64,000 bases of DNA from Vagococcus elongatus (GCF_003987645.1 NZ_NGKA01000010.1:38376-102375); one strand, 5' to 3'; numbered from the stretch's first letter, positions 33,887-45,269 are shown. The notes: generated from the letters alone by a model not told the origin. Made by a program: numbers and translations.

Positions 33887-35217
33887 TAAAAAGCTCCTTC
33901 CCCTGTCCAAGCATTATTAGGCGGAATAAATTCGGTTGTAGATTTAGTTTCTTTTTTTTCTTTAACTACATAACCATCCTCAATGACGATAGAACATTCA
34001 TCACCAGTTGAAACTCTAGTCGCAATAGCTTGCAGGCCTTCTTGCTCTAACCATTTACCGAACTCTTCTAACGTTTGGAGATCCATTTGTTCAAGTTTAT
34101 CTATTAGCACGAAACCACAATCGGGTTTCAAACGGCGAACAATGGCAGTAGAAACTCGTAACTGTTCAGCACCGGACATGTTATCCCACTTTTGTCCTTT
34201 ATAAATTAGCTCTCCATCTTCCACAGATAGTTCAGGAAGTGGTAAGTCAGCGCCTTTTAAAAGATTGACTTTATCTTGTCTGACAGCTTCCAGTTTAGTT
34301 GTTAGTTTGCCATATTCTTCACGCTGAATTTTTGCATCATCTTCTGCTTTTTCCTTATCTAGATTAGCTCTCACCTTTCGATTGATTTCATCGATTTCCG
34401 CAATATTGTGTTCTAGTTCTTCCGTTGATTCGTCATATAAATCAATAGCTGATTTTTGAGCTGTCTTTAGATCCATAGATGTTTGAATATGATTTGATTG
34501 CATTTCCGCTAATTTATTTTGCAAGTCTTGAATTTGTTGTTGAACTTGATTTATTTGTGATTCTTCTTGTTGGTGCTTAAATTCAATTTGTTTGACTTGT
34601 TCACGTTTGCGTTGATTTTCGCCATTCTTTGCCAGTATTTCTTGCTGTTGAGTAACCAATTCAGTGAAACTAACAAGCTCTTTAGGAGCATCCGGAAAAT
34701 GCGGCTGTTCCTTTGCAAACTTTTCTTTCTGATCTGCTATTTGACCAATGGCACGACGTTGATTATAGAAATCTGTTTCTTGCCGTTCTAACTCAAAAAG
34801 CTGTTGGCCGACACCGATGATCTGCAGTAAAATATTGGCTTTGTCTTTATTATTTGCTTGCATAAACTTCGGTAAGTCGATTGCCAGCTCTTCCACAAAG
34901 CTGTTTAAGAGCTGCTGACCAGCTTTTTCTCCATTAGGGTCAATCACCTTCAAAGAACTATTCTTCCCCTTACGCTCAACCACAAGCCCATTGTTCATCA
35001 CAATTTGAATGTTTGGTGGTGTTATACTTCCTTGTCTCTGCGCCTCACTAGGTCTGTATCGATCACCGCCTAATGCCCAAGCAATGGAATCTAATATGCT
35101 TGTTTTTCCTTGACCGTTCGGTCCACCGATTATCGTCAATCCGTTTGCAGTCGGCTCAATTCTGACCGCTTTTACACGTTTGACATTCTCGATTTCTAAT
35201 TTATTTATTTTCATCAA
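33886..35217 (-). CDS. SMC/SbcC-like ATPase with short coiled coil
   Basis: The 443-residue protein has an N-terminal ATPase half with Walker A GPNGQGKTS near residues 33-41, a coiled coil (about 185-320), and a C-terminal half with the ABC signature 'MSGAEQLRVSTA' and a Walker B-like 'GFVLIDKLEQMD'. It is shorter than SbcC or RecN. It is probably a nuclease partner or a structural ATPase for recombination. AGGAGG lies 9 bases before TTG 35217 and 12 before ATG 35214; both starts are possible. Confidence 0.87.
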   Translation of the reverse strand: MMKINKLEIENVKRVKAVRIEPTANGLTIIGGPNGQGKTSILDSIAWALGGDRYRPSEAQRQGSITPPNIQIVMNNGLVVERKGKNSSLKVIDPNGEKAGQQLLNSFVEELAIDLPKFMQANNKDKANILLQIIGVGQQLFELERQETDFYNQRRAIGQIADQKEKFAKEQPHFPDAPKELVSFTELVTQQQEILAKNGENQRKREQVKQIEFKHQQEESQINQVQQQIQDLQNKLAEMQSNHIQTSMDLKTAQKSAIDLYDESTEELEHNIAEIDEINRKVRANLDKEKAEDDAKIQREEYGKLTTKLEAVRQDKVNLLKGADLPLPELSVEDGELIYKGQKWDNMSGAEQLRVSTAIVRRLKPDCGFVLIDKLEQMDLQTLEEFGKWLEQEGLQAIATRVSTGDECSIVIEDGYVVKEKKETKSTTEFIPPNNAWTGEGAF

Positions 35218-35297
35218 TTGTCAGTTCCTCCTATTTAGTGTTACAATAAACACGAAAAGATTTTTACTTAGTCGATGTGCCAGCATCGGCTTTTTTT
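35218..35297 (+). ncRNA. Candidate short antisense RNA
   Basis: On the plus strand TTGTCA (35218-35223) and TACAAT (35242-35247) are 18 bases apart, like a promoter. About 25 bases later GTCGATG and CATCGGC pair around a 6-base loop (35271-35290) and are followed by seven T. The RNA would be about 44 bases and complementary to the leader of the SMC-like gene. No frame of note is inside. It is an inference from the two signals; the hairpin may instead act in the minus-strand leader. Confidence 0.35.
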
Positions 35298-35324
35298 CTT
35301 GCCTTAGTTGCTAAATTTAAAATG

Positions 35325-36113
35325 TCACTTCACCACCTTTTCAGCTAATAACGAGCCTTCAAACGAAAAATACTGATGTAACTCACCACCATTTGCCTGT
35401 TTGGTTATTGTCAAAATAACTTGAACAGCTTTTGAAGTTACTTGACTACCTACCACAGGTTGAGAAATAACTTTTTCCACTTCTTTTCTTTCCTCCTCTT
35501 TTTTCGGAATATGAGCAAACCTAGCTTTATTAAATCGATCATGTGCTTTTTTTGATGCAACACTTGTTTTTGTTCTATCGGGTAGAACATCGATTTTTCC
35601 AACTTGGCGTAATTGTGATACTTTTTTAAACAATGCCACATCGTTTTTTCGCAATAGTCGTCTTAGTTCTACATAATTGGAAACATAACCATTTTCATCA
35701 AATTTGATATTTCCAATTAAGATTTTTTCTGATTCCTCATCCCAATTTGGAAGATTACTTTTTAGACTTCCTTTACTTTTTTCCCTATCAATCACGCCTC
35801 TTATCGCAGTAGTTGTTCGATCAAACCTTTCAGCAATTACTTTCATTGGAATTTGCCTTTTATACATTTTAATAATTTCTTTTCTTTCATCTTCTGTATA
35901 TTGCCTGCCTTTAGAGTCAATCTTCAGGGTCGGTTCATAAGCTGGGAGTTTCCCTTCTTTTCTTAACTTGCTTATTCTTTGTGCTACAGCTGGCTTAGAT
36001 CGTTTTAAATGTTTAGCCATCTTTTCTATATTTACTACTTGATTAGTTGTATCCAATAACGCTGCATTTCTAACATACAAGATCTCTTTAGACGTCCACA
36101 TCCTTCTAGTCAT
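35325..36113 (-). CDS. Phage DNA-binding regulator with three Myb/SANT-like helix-turn-helix units
   Basis: The 262-residue protein shows three similar units: 'MWTSKEILYVRNAAL' with 'MAKHLKRSKPAVAQRISKLR'; 'YTEDERKEIIKMYKRQIP' with 'IAERFDRTTTAIRGVI'; and 'NWDEESEKILIGNI' with 'VALFKKVSQLRQVGK'. Each has the three-helix shape of a Myb/SANT or homeodomain-like fold. The C-terminal 70 residues are basic, then beta-rich. It lies after the Cro and excisionase-like genes, so it may regulate early genes. Partners are unknown. Confidence 0.75.
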   Translation of the reverse strand: MTRRMWTSKEILYVRNAALLDTTNQVVNIEKMAKHLKRSKPAVAQRISKLRKEGKLPAYEPTLKIDSKGRQYTEDERKEIIKMYKRQIPMKVIAERFDRTTTAIRGVIDREKSKGSLKSNLPNWDEESEKILIGNIKFDENGYVSNYVELRRLLRKNDVALFKKVSQLRQVGKIDVLPDRTKTSVASKKAHDRFNKARFAHIPKKEEERKEVEKVISQPVVGSQVTSKAVQVILTITKQANGGELHQYFSFEGSLLAEKVVK

Positions 36114-36136
36114 TTGAAGTTCACCTCTCGAAATAT

Positions 36137-36442
36137 TTACGCTTCCTTAATCCCCACCCAATCATAAAATTTTTGGAGTGCTTCTTGATTAGTTGCTAGA
36201 TTATGTTGCACTCGGTTATCTACCTCATACATTTTTTTGATAATATTCCGACTATCTCTGTTCACGTTTAAATCTTTAACCGAGATAATCACCGTTACCA
36301 AACTACTTAAAATAGACATAACAAGTACCGCTGCGTTAAGACTATCCCACACTCCTAACGTCACAAGCATTACGAGCTGTATACCTATTGATACCATTAC
36401 AGCCTTTCTTAGCCTTACTAACATAATTAAATTTTTTTTCAT
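36137..36442 (-). CDS. Small membrane protein
   Basis: A 101-residue protein with two membrane helices, at about residues 14-32 and 37-53, and a soluble helical C-terminus. It is placed between two DNA-binding proteins in the early operon, which is unusual. A superinfection-exclusion role is a guess; no motif supports any function. AGGAGATG precedes the ATG. Confidence 0.65.
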   Translation of the reverse strand: MKKNLIMLVRLRKAVMVSIGIQLVMLVTLGVWDSLNAAVLVMSILSSLVTVIISVKDLNVNRDSRNIIKKMYEVDNRVQHNLATNQEALQKFYDWVGIKEA

Positions 36443-36452
36443 GTTGCATCTC

Positions 36453-36716
36453 CTAAATTCTGTATTTTTTTATAAATCTATCAATGTCCTTTGTGTCGAT
36501 TCTATAACAGCCATCAATTTTACTAATTTCCAAACCTTTTGCTAACCACTTATCAAGAGTTCTAGGATTAATATCAGCATATATACAAGCATTCTTTTTC
36601 TTTAAGTACCGAGATCTAATTGCATATTTTTTTTCTATCATCCTCAATGTTTGGTCTACTTTTTTTTCAATCGAACTTGCAAGGTTTAGCAAAAAATCTT
36701 CACTTAGCACTTGCAT
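36453..36716 (-). CDS. Excisionase-like winged-helix protein
   Basis: The 87-residue protein ends with a MerR/HTH_17-like unit: 'ACIYADINPRTLDKWLAKGLE' (shown in part), followed by 'IDGCYRIDTKDIDRFIKKY', the typical wing of Xis-type proteins. The N-terminal half is a helical oligomerisation segment. It probably directs excision with the integrase at 38587, or regulates early transcription. Its ATG directly follows the stop of the Cro-like gene. Confidence 0.75.
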   Translation of the reverse strand: MQVLSEDFLLNLASSIEKKVDQTLRMIEKKYAIRSRYLKKKNACIYADINPRTLDKWLAKGLEISKIDGCYRIDTKDIDRFIKKYRI

Positions 36717-36914
36717 TTAGTCCCCTCCTGTTTCGTTTTTTTTGATGTTCAATGCTTTTTTTATTTTATGTATTTGCTCTTCTGGACTGCGTCGACCATT
36801 CATAATATCAGACATATAAGCAGTCGAAATTCCGAGTTGTTCAGCAAGCCAAGCCTGACTTTTTCCCATTTCTGCAAGCCTTATTCTTACCTGAACGATT
36901 AGATCATTTGACAT
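36717..36914 (-). CDS. Cro-like XRE repressor
   Basis: A 65-residue protein consisting of one XRE helix-turn-helix ('KSQAWLAEQLGISTAYMSDIMNGRRSP'; recognition helix in 'STAYMSDIMNG'). It is the first gene leftward from the operator region and divergent from the CI-like gene, which defines it as Cro. GGAGGTG precedes the ATG. Confidence 0.87.
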   Translation of the reverse strand: MSNDLIVQVRIRLAEMGKSQAWLAEQLGISTAYMSDIMNGRRSPEEQIHKIKKALNIKKNETGGD

Positions 36915-36937
36915 CTTTTCACCTCCTAATAAATTTG

Positions 36938-37183
36938 TAAGCTAATAAAATTCGCTAATGTTAGTATAAAGTCTTGAATAATTTTAAACTTTAATGTAGA
37001 ATATAACCATAGTTAAATAAGCATACAAAACCTATATTTATACTTTTTAAATCGTTCCCCAACGCAAAAAACGTATATTTTATCGGTCGTATTTGTTGCA
37101 CTTATTAGCGTATTAAATTAGCTTACGGTCATAGTATATTAAACTTTAAAGTAGATGTCAACACATTTCTAGAATAAAGTTTA
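36938..37183. promoter_or_regulatory. Genetic switch: two classes of repeated operators
   Basis: Class A: TAAACTTTAATGTAGA (36985-37000), TAAACTTTAAAGTAGA (37140-37155), and on the minus strand TAAACTTTATTCTAGA (37168-37183) and AAGACTTTATACTAA (36961-36975). They form two facing pairs. Class B: a 23-base element with two GCTAAT units at 36938-36960, and its near copy on the opposite strand at 37103-37125 (18 of 23 identical). The class A pair at 36961-37000 sits at the Cro promoter, the pair at 37140-37183 before the CI-like gene. No gene lies in this 300-base gap. Confidence 0.7.
37000..37028 (-). promoter_or_regulatory. Leftward early promoter (Cro promoter)
   Basis: On the minus strand TTGTAT (37023-37028) and TATATT (37000-37005) are separated by 17 bases. 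The -10 box touches a class A operator at 36985-37000, so a bound repressor would block it. Confidence 0.65.
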
Positions 37184-37215
37184 ATAAATTCCGTAAGAAC
37201 AAGGAGAATGTTCTT

Positions 37216-37596
37216 ATGACAGTATTTGATAGAGTTAAAATGTTGGCTGACAAGCAAAAGATTTCAATTGTTGAATTAGAAGAAAAAATTGGTTTTGGAA
37301 GAAATTCCCTATATTCTTGGAAAAAAAAAGTGCCTAACGGGGAAAGCTTAAACAAAGTTGCTGATTACTTCAATGTTTCAACAGACTATTTATTAGGTCG
37401 TACCGACAACCCTGCGCTTGCTAGTGTCCCTGAATGGGCAACAGAACGAGATATAATAGATCTTGAAGAAATGCTTGATTCAAATGTCAATATGGCATAC
37501 GGTGGTCAAACACTGACAGATGAAGAGAAGCAACGTGTCAAAGATGTTCTTACAGGAATATTTTGGGATAAGTTACAAAAAGAAAAAAGGTCGTGA
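37216..37596 (+). CDS. CI-like phage repressor (ImmR-type)
   Basis: The 126-residue protein has an N-terminal XRE domain ('DKQKISIVELEEKIGFGRNS', recognition part 'RNSLYSWKKK') and a short C-terminal region with 'GGQTLTDEEKQRVKDVL', typical of repressors of the ICEBs1 ImmR class. It lacks a LexA-like peptidase domain; instead an ImmA-type peptidase is encoded next. It would keep the prophage silent by binding the operators upstream. AAGGAG precedes ATG 37216. Confidence 0.88.
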   Translation: MTVFDRVKMLADKQKISIVELEEKIGFGRNSLYSWKKKVPNGESLNKVADYFNVSTDYLLGRTDNPALASVPEWATERDIIDLEEMLDSNVNMAYGGQTLTDEEKQRVKDVLTGIFWDKLQKEKRS

Positions 37597-37601
37597 TGTA
37601 A

Positions 37602-38024
37602 TTGAGGGAAGATGTACACATTGCACTTAAAAAAATTTGGGAACAAGTAGGTTCGTATAATCCTTTTGTGATTGCGGAAAAATATAATTTTGAAATCAGT
37701 TATCATGACTTCAAAGGATCACCTCTGGGTCATTGTTCAACTGTGATGGGGCAGACAATAATTCTTATGGATAAGTCATTGGAAAATTCAAACAAAAGAT
37801 TTCTAGTTTGTGGCCATGAAATTTATCATGGGATTAGCCATCAAGATATTGCCAGTTATTATTCGATCAATGGAGTCACAAAAGGTAAAATGGAAGATGA
37901 AGCTAATGGATTTTCGGTTGAACTTTTAAAATGTTTGTACTTCGAAGAACACGGTCGTCATGCTACGTACTATAAAGAACTATCTATTTATGGTATTGGC
38001 GAAGACATGCTTGAATATTTATAG
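37602..38024 (+). CDS. ImmA/IrrE-type metallopeptidase
   Basis: The 140-residue protein has the zinc site 'CGHEIYHGI' (HExxH at about 72-76) and a third-ligand region 'KMEDEANGFSVELL'. ImmA cleaves its partner repressor after DNA damage, which releases the phage. The pairing with the CI-like gene 5 bases upstream fits this. The start is TTG; an ATG close to the repressor stop is out of frame. An unusual point is the rather short N-terminus before the active site. Confidence 0.88.
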   Translation: MREDVHIALKKIWEQVGSYNPFVIAEKYNFEISYHDFKGSPLGHCSTVMGQTIILMDKSLENSNKRFLVCGHEIYHGISHQDIASYYSINGVTKGKMEDEANGFSVELLKCLYFEEHGRHATYYKELSIYGIGEDMLEYL

Positions 38025-38042
38025 TTGGAATTGGAGGAAAAA

Positions 38043-38480
38043 ATGTCAAAACACTGTGAAATATGCTATAGAAAGCTAGGACCTTTAAATTTTAAATACC
38101 ACTCTACTGATGGTAAAACAATTTGTCGGCAATGTATTATACAGGCAGGATATGGAGCTAATGCTTCTTTTCCAGATATTAAAAAAATAGAATTTGAAAC
38201 TATTTTAGACAACTATAATAAAGCACCGCAAAGAGCTAAGGAATATTTTGACGAAATATCACAGCAAGAAAAAGATTCTAAAATAATAAAATGCCCTAAT
38301 TGCAATAGTGTAGATGTTGAGTATATGGGGAATGATAAAAAAAACTTTTCAGCTGGTAAAGCAGTCGCAGGAGTTGCTTTGACCGGATCCGTAGGTAGTC
38401 TAGCTGGATTTACCGGAAAAAAAGGGAATGAAAAGTGGCATTGTAAAAAATGTGGGTACACTTTTGAAACAAAAACATAA
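38043..38480 (+). CDS. Zinc-ribbon protein of the lysogeny operon
   Basis: The 145-residue protein has an N-terminal zinc domain ('CEICYRKLG' with 'CRQCIIQAG') and a C-terminal zinc ribbon ('CPNCNSVDV' with 'CKKCGYTF'). Between them lies a glycine-rich hydrophobic stretch ('AVAGVALTGSVGSLAGFTG') that could enter a membrane. ATG 38043 follows GGAGG; a TTG at 38025 abuts the ImmA stop. It is co-transcribed with the repressor and so present in the lysogen. Function unknown; immunity or defence is possible. Confidence 0.75.
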   Translation: MSKHCEICYRKLGPLNFKYHSTDGKTICRQCIIQAGYGANASFPDIKKIEFETILDNYNKAPQRAKEYFDEISQQEKDSKIIKCPNCNSVDVEYMGNDKKNFSAGKAVAGVALTGSVGSLAGFTGKKGNEKWHCKKCGYTFETKT

Positions 38481-38483
38481 AAA

Positions 38484-38545
38484 AACACGCCCCCTATCCT
38501 GGCAGATATCGGCGTGTTCATATAAAAAACCTATGCAATAGGTTT
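38484..38545 (+). terminator. Two hairpins ending the lysogeny operon
   Basis: AACACGCC/GGCGTGTT (38484-38518) and AAACCTAT/ATAGGTTT (38527-38545, 3-base loop) follow the zinc-ribbon gene. The first has T on the minus side, the second a weak T-tract on the plus side. They separate the repressor operon from the integrase gene. Confidence 0.6.
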
Positions 38546-38586
38546 ATTTAGTTATACCTATTTTAGCATAGAAAGGAGAAAAAGGA

Positions 38587-39825
38587 ATGGTAAAGTATCA
38601 AAAATACGAAACAGCGTCAGGAAAGGAGTTGTGGAAGTATAGTGGTTATTACGGTTTTGATGACAAAACAGGTAAGAAGATCCAACCTAGAGGACGAGGT
38701 TTTACAACAAGAGCCGAAGCAAAACTTCACTATGAAAGAAAAATTGAACAAATAAAAAATAAAAGCAAAGCACAACATAATGGTGATATCCGTTTTGAGG
38801 AACTTTTAGAACAATTTTTAAAATACTACAAAAACAGCGGTATAAAACCTGGTACTTATAAAAAATTCAAGGATGAAATGGAACGCTATGCTCTACCAAT
38901 ATTAGGTGATATTTATATCCAAAAAATTGATATTAACGATTGCCAAAAAGCATACGATCAATTAAAAAAATATCGAAAAGACCACAGGAAAATAAAAAAT
39001 CAAATAAAAACTGTTTTAGACTTTGCAATTACTAAACAGTATATTGATTCTAACCCCATGGAGTATGTACTGGTAAGTAAAACAGATTTACGGTACAAAA
39101 AAAGACGATTAGATTCATCGGAAAATTTTTACACTCCAGAACAATTAATGACTTTTTTGGAAGCCTATAAAGAAGTAGAAGAATTTCAAAAATTTGTATA
39201 TTTTAGACTGTTAGCTTTTTCAGGATTACGTCGTGGCGAAGCTTTAGCTCTTTTTGAATCCGATGTTTTAAGAGAAGAAAAAGCAATCAAAGTAACCAAG
39301 ACTTTGACAGAAGATGCGCAAGGGAAGGATATGTTAGCTCATACTCCAAAAACAGAAACATCTAATGGCTTAGTCTATCTTGATGACGATACATATAACT
39401 ATGTGATTGAACTTATAAATAATCGCAATTCTTACGACACGTATGGAAATCTAACGTATCTAACCAAATCAAAATATTTGTTCGTAAGTCCAAAAACAGG
39501 CAGACACTATCACCGATCTGCTCCCAATGATTGGTTAAAAAATTTCTTTGATAGAAACGATAAGGCTCTGAAAAAAAGAGGTCTACACAGAATCAGTCCT
39601 CATGGATTACGGCACTCCCAAGCTACTCTTCTTTTTGAATTAGGTGTCGATCCAAAAGATGCACAGTATAGACTAAGACATAAAAATCTAAAAACAACCA
39701 TGGATATCTATACCCATTTATCAGAAAATCGGAAACAGACCCCAGTGTTAAAACTGGATGAATTTTCCTCTAATGGTGCAATATCTGGTGCAACGCCTTC
39801 TATATCAAAAGAAAAAAAGTCTTAG
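38587..39825 (+). CDS. int: Phage integrase (tyrosine recombinase)
   Basis: The 412-residue protein has an N-terminal arm-binding domain (about 1-60), a SAM-like core-binding domain (about 70-170) and the catalytic domain with Arg in 'SGLRRGE' (about 213), 'HGLRHS' (about 338-343), 'RLRHKNLKTT' and the Tyr in 'DIYTHL' (about 373). It integrates and excises the prophage. The usual GH pair is RH here. Its last codons include GGTGCAA repeats and run into the suf operon terminator, so the last residues may be encoded by host DNA gained on integration. AGAAAGGAG precedes ATG. Confidence 0.95.
   Translation: MVKYQKYETASGKELWKYSGYYGFDDKTGKKIQPRGRGFTTRAEAKLHYERKIEQIKNKSKAQHNGDIRFEELLEQFLKYYKNSGIKPGTYKKFKDEMERYALPILGDIYIQKIDINDCQKAYDQLKKYRKDHRKIKNQIKTVLDFAITKQYIDSNPMEYVLVSKTDLRYKKRRLDSSENFYTPEQLMTFLEAYKEVEEFQKFVYFRLLAFSGLRRGEALALFESDVLREEKAIKVTKTLTEDAQGKDMLAHTPKTETSNGLVYLDDDTYNYVIELINNRNSYDTYGNLTYLTKSKYLFVSPKTGRHYHRSAPNDWLKNFFDRNDKALKKRGLHRISPHGLRHSQATLLFELGVDPKDAQYRLRHKNLKTTMDIYTHLSENRKQTPVLKLDEFSSNGAISGATPSISKEKKS
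39775..39795. other. Candidate right attachment site inside the integrase 3' end
   Basis: GGTGCAA at 39775-39781 and 39787-39793, 5 bases apart and followed by CG, match the pair at 520-540 in 17 of 21 positions. If this is the crossover region, the suf terminator at 39812 is entirely host DNA, as expected. The bases to the right differ from those at the left site, so the core would be short. Confidence 0.4.
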
Positions 39826-39857
39826 GAATATTGATATAGCAACATTCCCAAGACTTT
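39812..39857 (-). terminator. Terminator of the suf operon, overlapping the integrase stop
   Basis: AAAGTCTT-A-GGAAT and ATTCC-C-AAGACTTT pair over 13 positions with one mismatch. On the minus strand seven T follow. The integrase stop codon (39823-39825) lies in the left arm, so the hairpin may also end the integrase transcript. Confidence 0.85.
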
Positions 39858-39865
39858 ATTATTCC

Positions 39866-41278
39866 CTATCCGACAGACCCTTCCATTTCATAACTGATTA
39901 ACCGATTTAGTTCTACCGCGTATTCCATCGGCAATTCCTTCGTAAACGGCTCAACAAAGCCCATCACGATCATCTCTGTCGCTTCTTCCTCTGACAAGCC
40001 TCGGCTCATCAAATAATAAAGCTGCTCTTCTGAAATTTTTGATACTTTGGCTTCATGTTCCAGCGCAACTTGACTGTTATGAATCTCGTTAAATGGAATC
40101 GTATCACTCTTAGATAAGCCATCCATAATAATCGTATCACATTCAATATGTGAAATGGAACCTGCACTGTTTTTTCCAAAAGTTACCTGTCCACGATAGT
40201 TAACCTCGCCGCCGCCCTTGGCAATCGACTTAGAAACAATCGAGCTGGAAGTATTCGGTGCATTGTGAATCATTTTTGCCCCAGTATCTTGAATCTGCCC
40301 TTCATTAGCAAAGGCCACTGACAACATTGTCCCCCGTGCACCTTTTCCATCAAGGTAAACACTTGGATATTTCATCGTCGCCTTAGCTCCCAAGTTGCCA
40401 TCTATCCATTCCACTGTTCCGCCTTCCATTGCTTTGGCACGTTTCGTTACCAAGTTATAGACATTATCAGACCAGTTTTGGATCGTCGTATAACGACAAT
40501 AAGCATCTTTCAAGGTAAAGATTTCTACAATAGCAGCGTGCAAACTGTTTGAGGAATAAGTTGGTGCTGTACAACCTTCCACGTAATGAACACTTGCGCC
40601 TTCATCAACAATAATCAAGGTACGCTCAAACTGTCCCATATTTTCGTCATTGATCCGGAAATACGTCTGAAGGGGAACATCTGCTTTTACTCCCTTGGGA
40701 ACATAGATAAATGTTCCGCCAGACCATACAGCTGAATTTAGTGCCGCTAATTTATTGTCAGTCGGTGGAACTAATTTAGCAAAGTACTGTTTGAACAGTT
40801 CTGGGTATTCTTTCAACGCAGAATCTGTATCTGTAAACACAATGCCAAGTTTTTGAAATTCTTCCTTCATGTTATGGTAGACAACTTCTGATTCGTACTG
40901 TGCAGAAGCCCCGGCCAAATATTTTTGTTCTGCTTCCGGAATCCCCAAGCGCTCAAAAGTTTCTTTGATTTTTTCAGGTACATCTTCCCAGTCCCGAACA
41001 GGTTCGTCACTTGATTTTTTATAATACGTCAAACCATCAAAATCCAGGTCAGAAAGATCTGGACCCCAAGTTTGCATAGGCATTTTGTTGTATGCTTCAA
41101 AAGATTTTAGTCTAAAATCCAACATCCATTCTGGTTCTTCTTTTACACGGGAAATCTCCCTGATGACTTCTTCTGTCAATCCCTCGCCAGTACTATAAAC
41201 CGGCTTCACATCATCGCGAAATCCATATTGATATTCGCCAACTACAGGTACATCTTCAATTTCTGGTATGTCAGTCAT
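39866..41278 (-). CDS. sufB: Fe-S cluster assembly protein SufB
   Basis: The 470-residue protein is a full-length SufB: '[13 protein letters not shown]' at the start, '[15 protein letters not shown]', the beta-helix core with '[19 protein letters not shown]', and the conserved end '[27 protein letters not shown]' (in part '[11 protein letters not shown]'). It forms the scaffold with SufC and SufD on which Fe-S clusters are built in the cytoplasm. ATG 41278 follows AAGGAG; a longer frame runs into sufU. It is the last gene of the operon, 7 bases after sufU. The prophage has inserted right behind it. Confidence 0.97.
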   Translation of the reverse strand: MTDIPEIEDVPVVGEYQYGFRDDVKPVYSTGEGLTEEVIREISRVKEEPEWMLDFRLKSFEAYNKMPMQTWGPDLSDLDFDGLTYYKKSSDEPVRDWEDVPEKIKETFERLGIPEAEQKYLAGASAQYESEVVYHNMKEEFQKLGIVFTDTDSALKEYPELFKQYFAKLVPPTDNKLAALNSAVWSGGTFIYVPKGVKADVPLQTYFRINDENMGQFERTLIIVDEGASVHYVEGCTAPTYSSNSLHAAIVEIFTLKDAYCRYTTIQNWSDNVYNLVTKRAKAMEGGTVEWIDGNLGAKATMKYPSVYLDGKGARGTMLSVAFANEGQIQDTGAKMIHNAPNTSSSIVSKSIAKGGGEVNYRGQVTFGKNSAGSISHIECDTIIMDGLSKSDTIPFNEIHNSQVALEHEAKVSKISEEQLYYLMSRGLSEEEATEMIVMGFVEPFTKELPMEYAVELNRLISYEMEGSVG

Positions 41279-41285
41279 ATTACTT

Positions 41286-44275
<2,990 letters not shown>

Positions 44276-44322
44276 TTATCTTGTCACTCCCATTTCTTGA
44301 GGCAAATGCCTGCTATCACTTA

Positions 44323-45090
44323 TTATTCTCCAGCTAACTCAATTCCCAATTCTTTGCTGATTCCGGCATAACCTTCTGCCTCTAATTGTTTCGCTAACTC
44401 TGCATCGCCAGTTTTTACAATTTTTCCATCCATCATGATATGGACAACATCTGGTGTGATGTAGTTAAGCAAGCGTTGGTAGTGAGTTATAATCAGTGCA
44501 CCAAAATCATCACTGCGCATTTCATTCACACCTTTAGAGACCACCTTCAGCGCATCGATATCAAGACCTGAGTCGATTTCGTCTAATATAGCGAATGTGG
44601 GTTCCATCATCAACAGCTGCAGGATTTCATTACGTTTTTTCTCTCCGCCAGAAAATCCTTCATTTAAATAACGTTCTGCCATTTCTTCAGGCATATCAAG
44701 TAAATCCATTTTTTCATCAAGTTTCTTGATAAAGTTCATGACTGAAATTTTATCATCTTCAGCACGTTTTGCGTTGATTGAAGCACGCATAAATTCAGCA
44801 TTGGTGATTCCCGGTATTTCGCTAGGATACTGCATAGCCAAAAAGATTCCTTTTCGGGCACGTTCATCCACTTCTAATTCTAAAATGTTCTCGCCATCCA
44901 GCAAGACTTCCCCTTGTGTTACTACATAGTTTGGGTTACCCATAATAGCAGCAGACAACGTAGATTTCCCTGTCCCATTTGGTCCCATAATGGCATGTAT
45001 TTCACCTGTATTCATTGTCAGATTGACACCTTTTAAAATTTCTTTATCCTCGATCGATACATGCAAATCTTTTATCTCTAAAACAGACAT
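44323..45090 (-). CDS. sufC: Fe-S assembly ATPase SufC
   Basis: The 255-residue ABC-type ATPase has Walker A GPNGTGKST (about 33-41), the signature 'FSGGEKKRNEI' (about 143) and Walker B with 'FAILDEIDSGLD'. It powers the SufBCD scaffold. ATG 45090 follows GGAGGG; the TTG at 45105 lies in that ribosome site. It is the first gene of the operon, with a promoter about 50 bases upstream. Confidence 0.97.
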   Translation of the reverse strand: MSVLEIKDLHVSIEDKEILKGVNLTMNTGEIHAIMGPNGTGKSTLSAAIMGNPNYVVTQGEVLLDGENILELEVDERARKGIFLAMQYPSEIPGITNAEFMRASINAKRAEDDKISVMNFIKKLDEKMDLLDMPEEMAERYLNEGFSGGEKKRNEILQLLMMEPTFAILDEIDSGLDIDALKVVSKGVNEMRSDDFGALIITHYQRLLNYITPDVVHIMMDGKIVKTGDAELAKQLEAEGYAGISKELGIELAGE

Positions 45091-45138
45091 CAAAAATCCC
45101 TCCAATAAAATGTTTAAGTAAAAAATATCACTAGTCCT

Positions 45139-45167
45139 ATTCTAGTCTAATTGAGGATGAAATTCAA
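45139..45167 (-). promoter_or_regulatory. suf operon promoter
   Basis: On the minus strand TTGAAT (45162-45167) and TAGAAT (45139-45144) are 17 bases apart, about 50 bases before the sufC start. Confidence 0.7.
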
Positions 45168-45269
45168 ATGAATATCATCAATTTCCAATCAAAATCAACG
45201 ATCTTAACAAAATAATTTTCGCCTTTTTTATAATCATTATAAATTGACTGAATTTTCAACATAGTAAAA

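Larger units (their letters stand above)
532..39795. mobile_element. Complete siphovirus-type prophage, about 39 kb
   Basis: All modules of a temperate siphophage are present in order: integrase, CI/ImmA, Cro and excisionase-like genes, recombination and replication genes, ArpU regulator, small and large terminase, portal, scaffold, capsid, connectors, tail tube, tape measure, distal tail, tail-associated fibre, holin and amidase. No structural or replication gene looks broken, so it may be inducible. The right end must lie close to the integrase stop at 39825, because the suf terminator and sufB follow at once. The left end must lie between 298 and about 1000. The exact ends given here follow the shared GGTGCAACG motif and are tentative. 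Confidence 0.9.
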
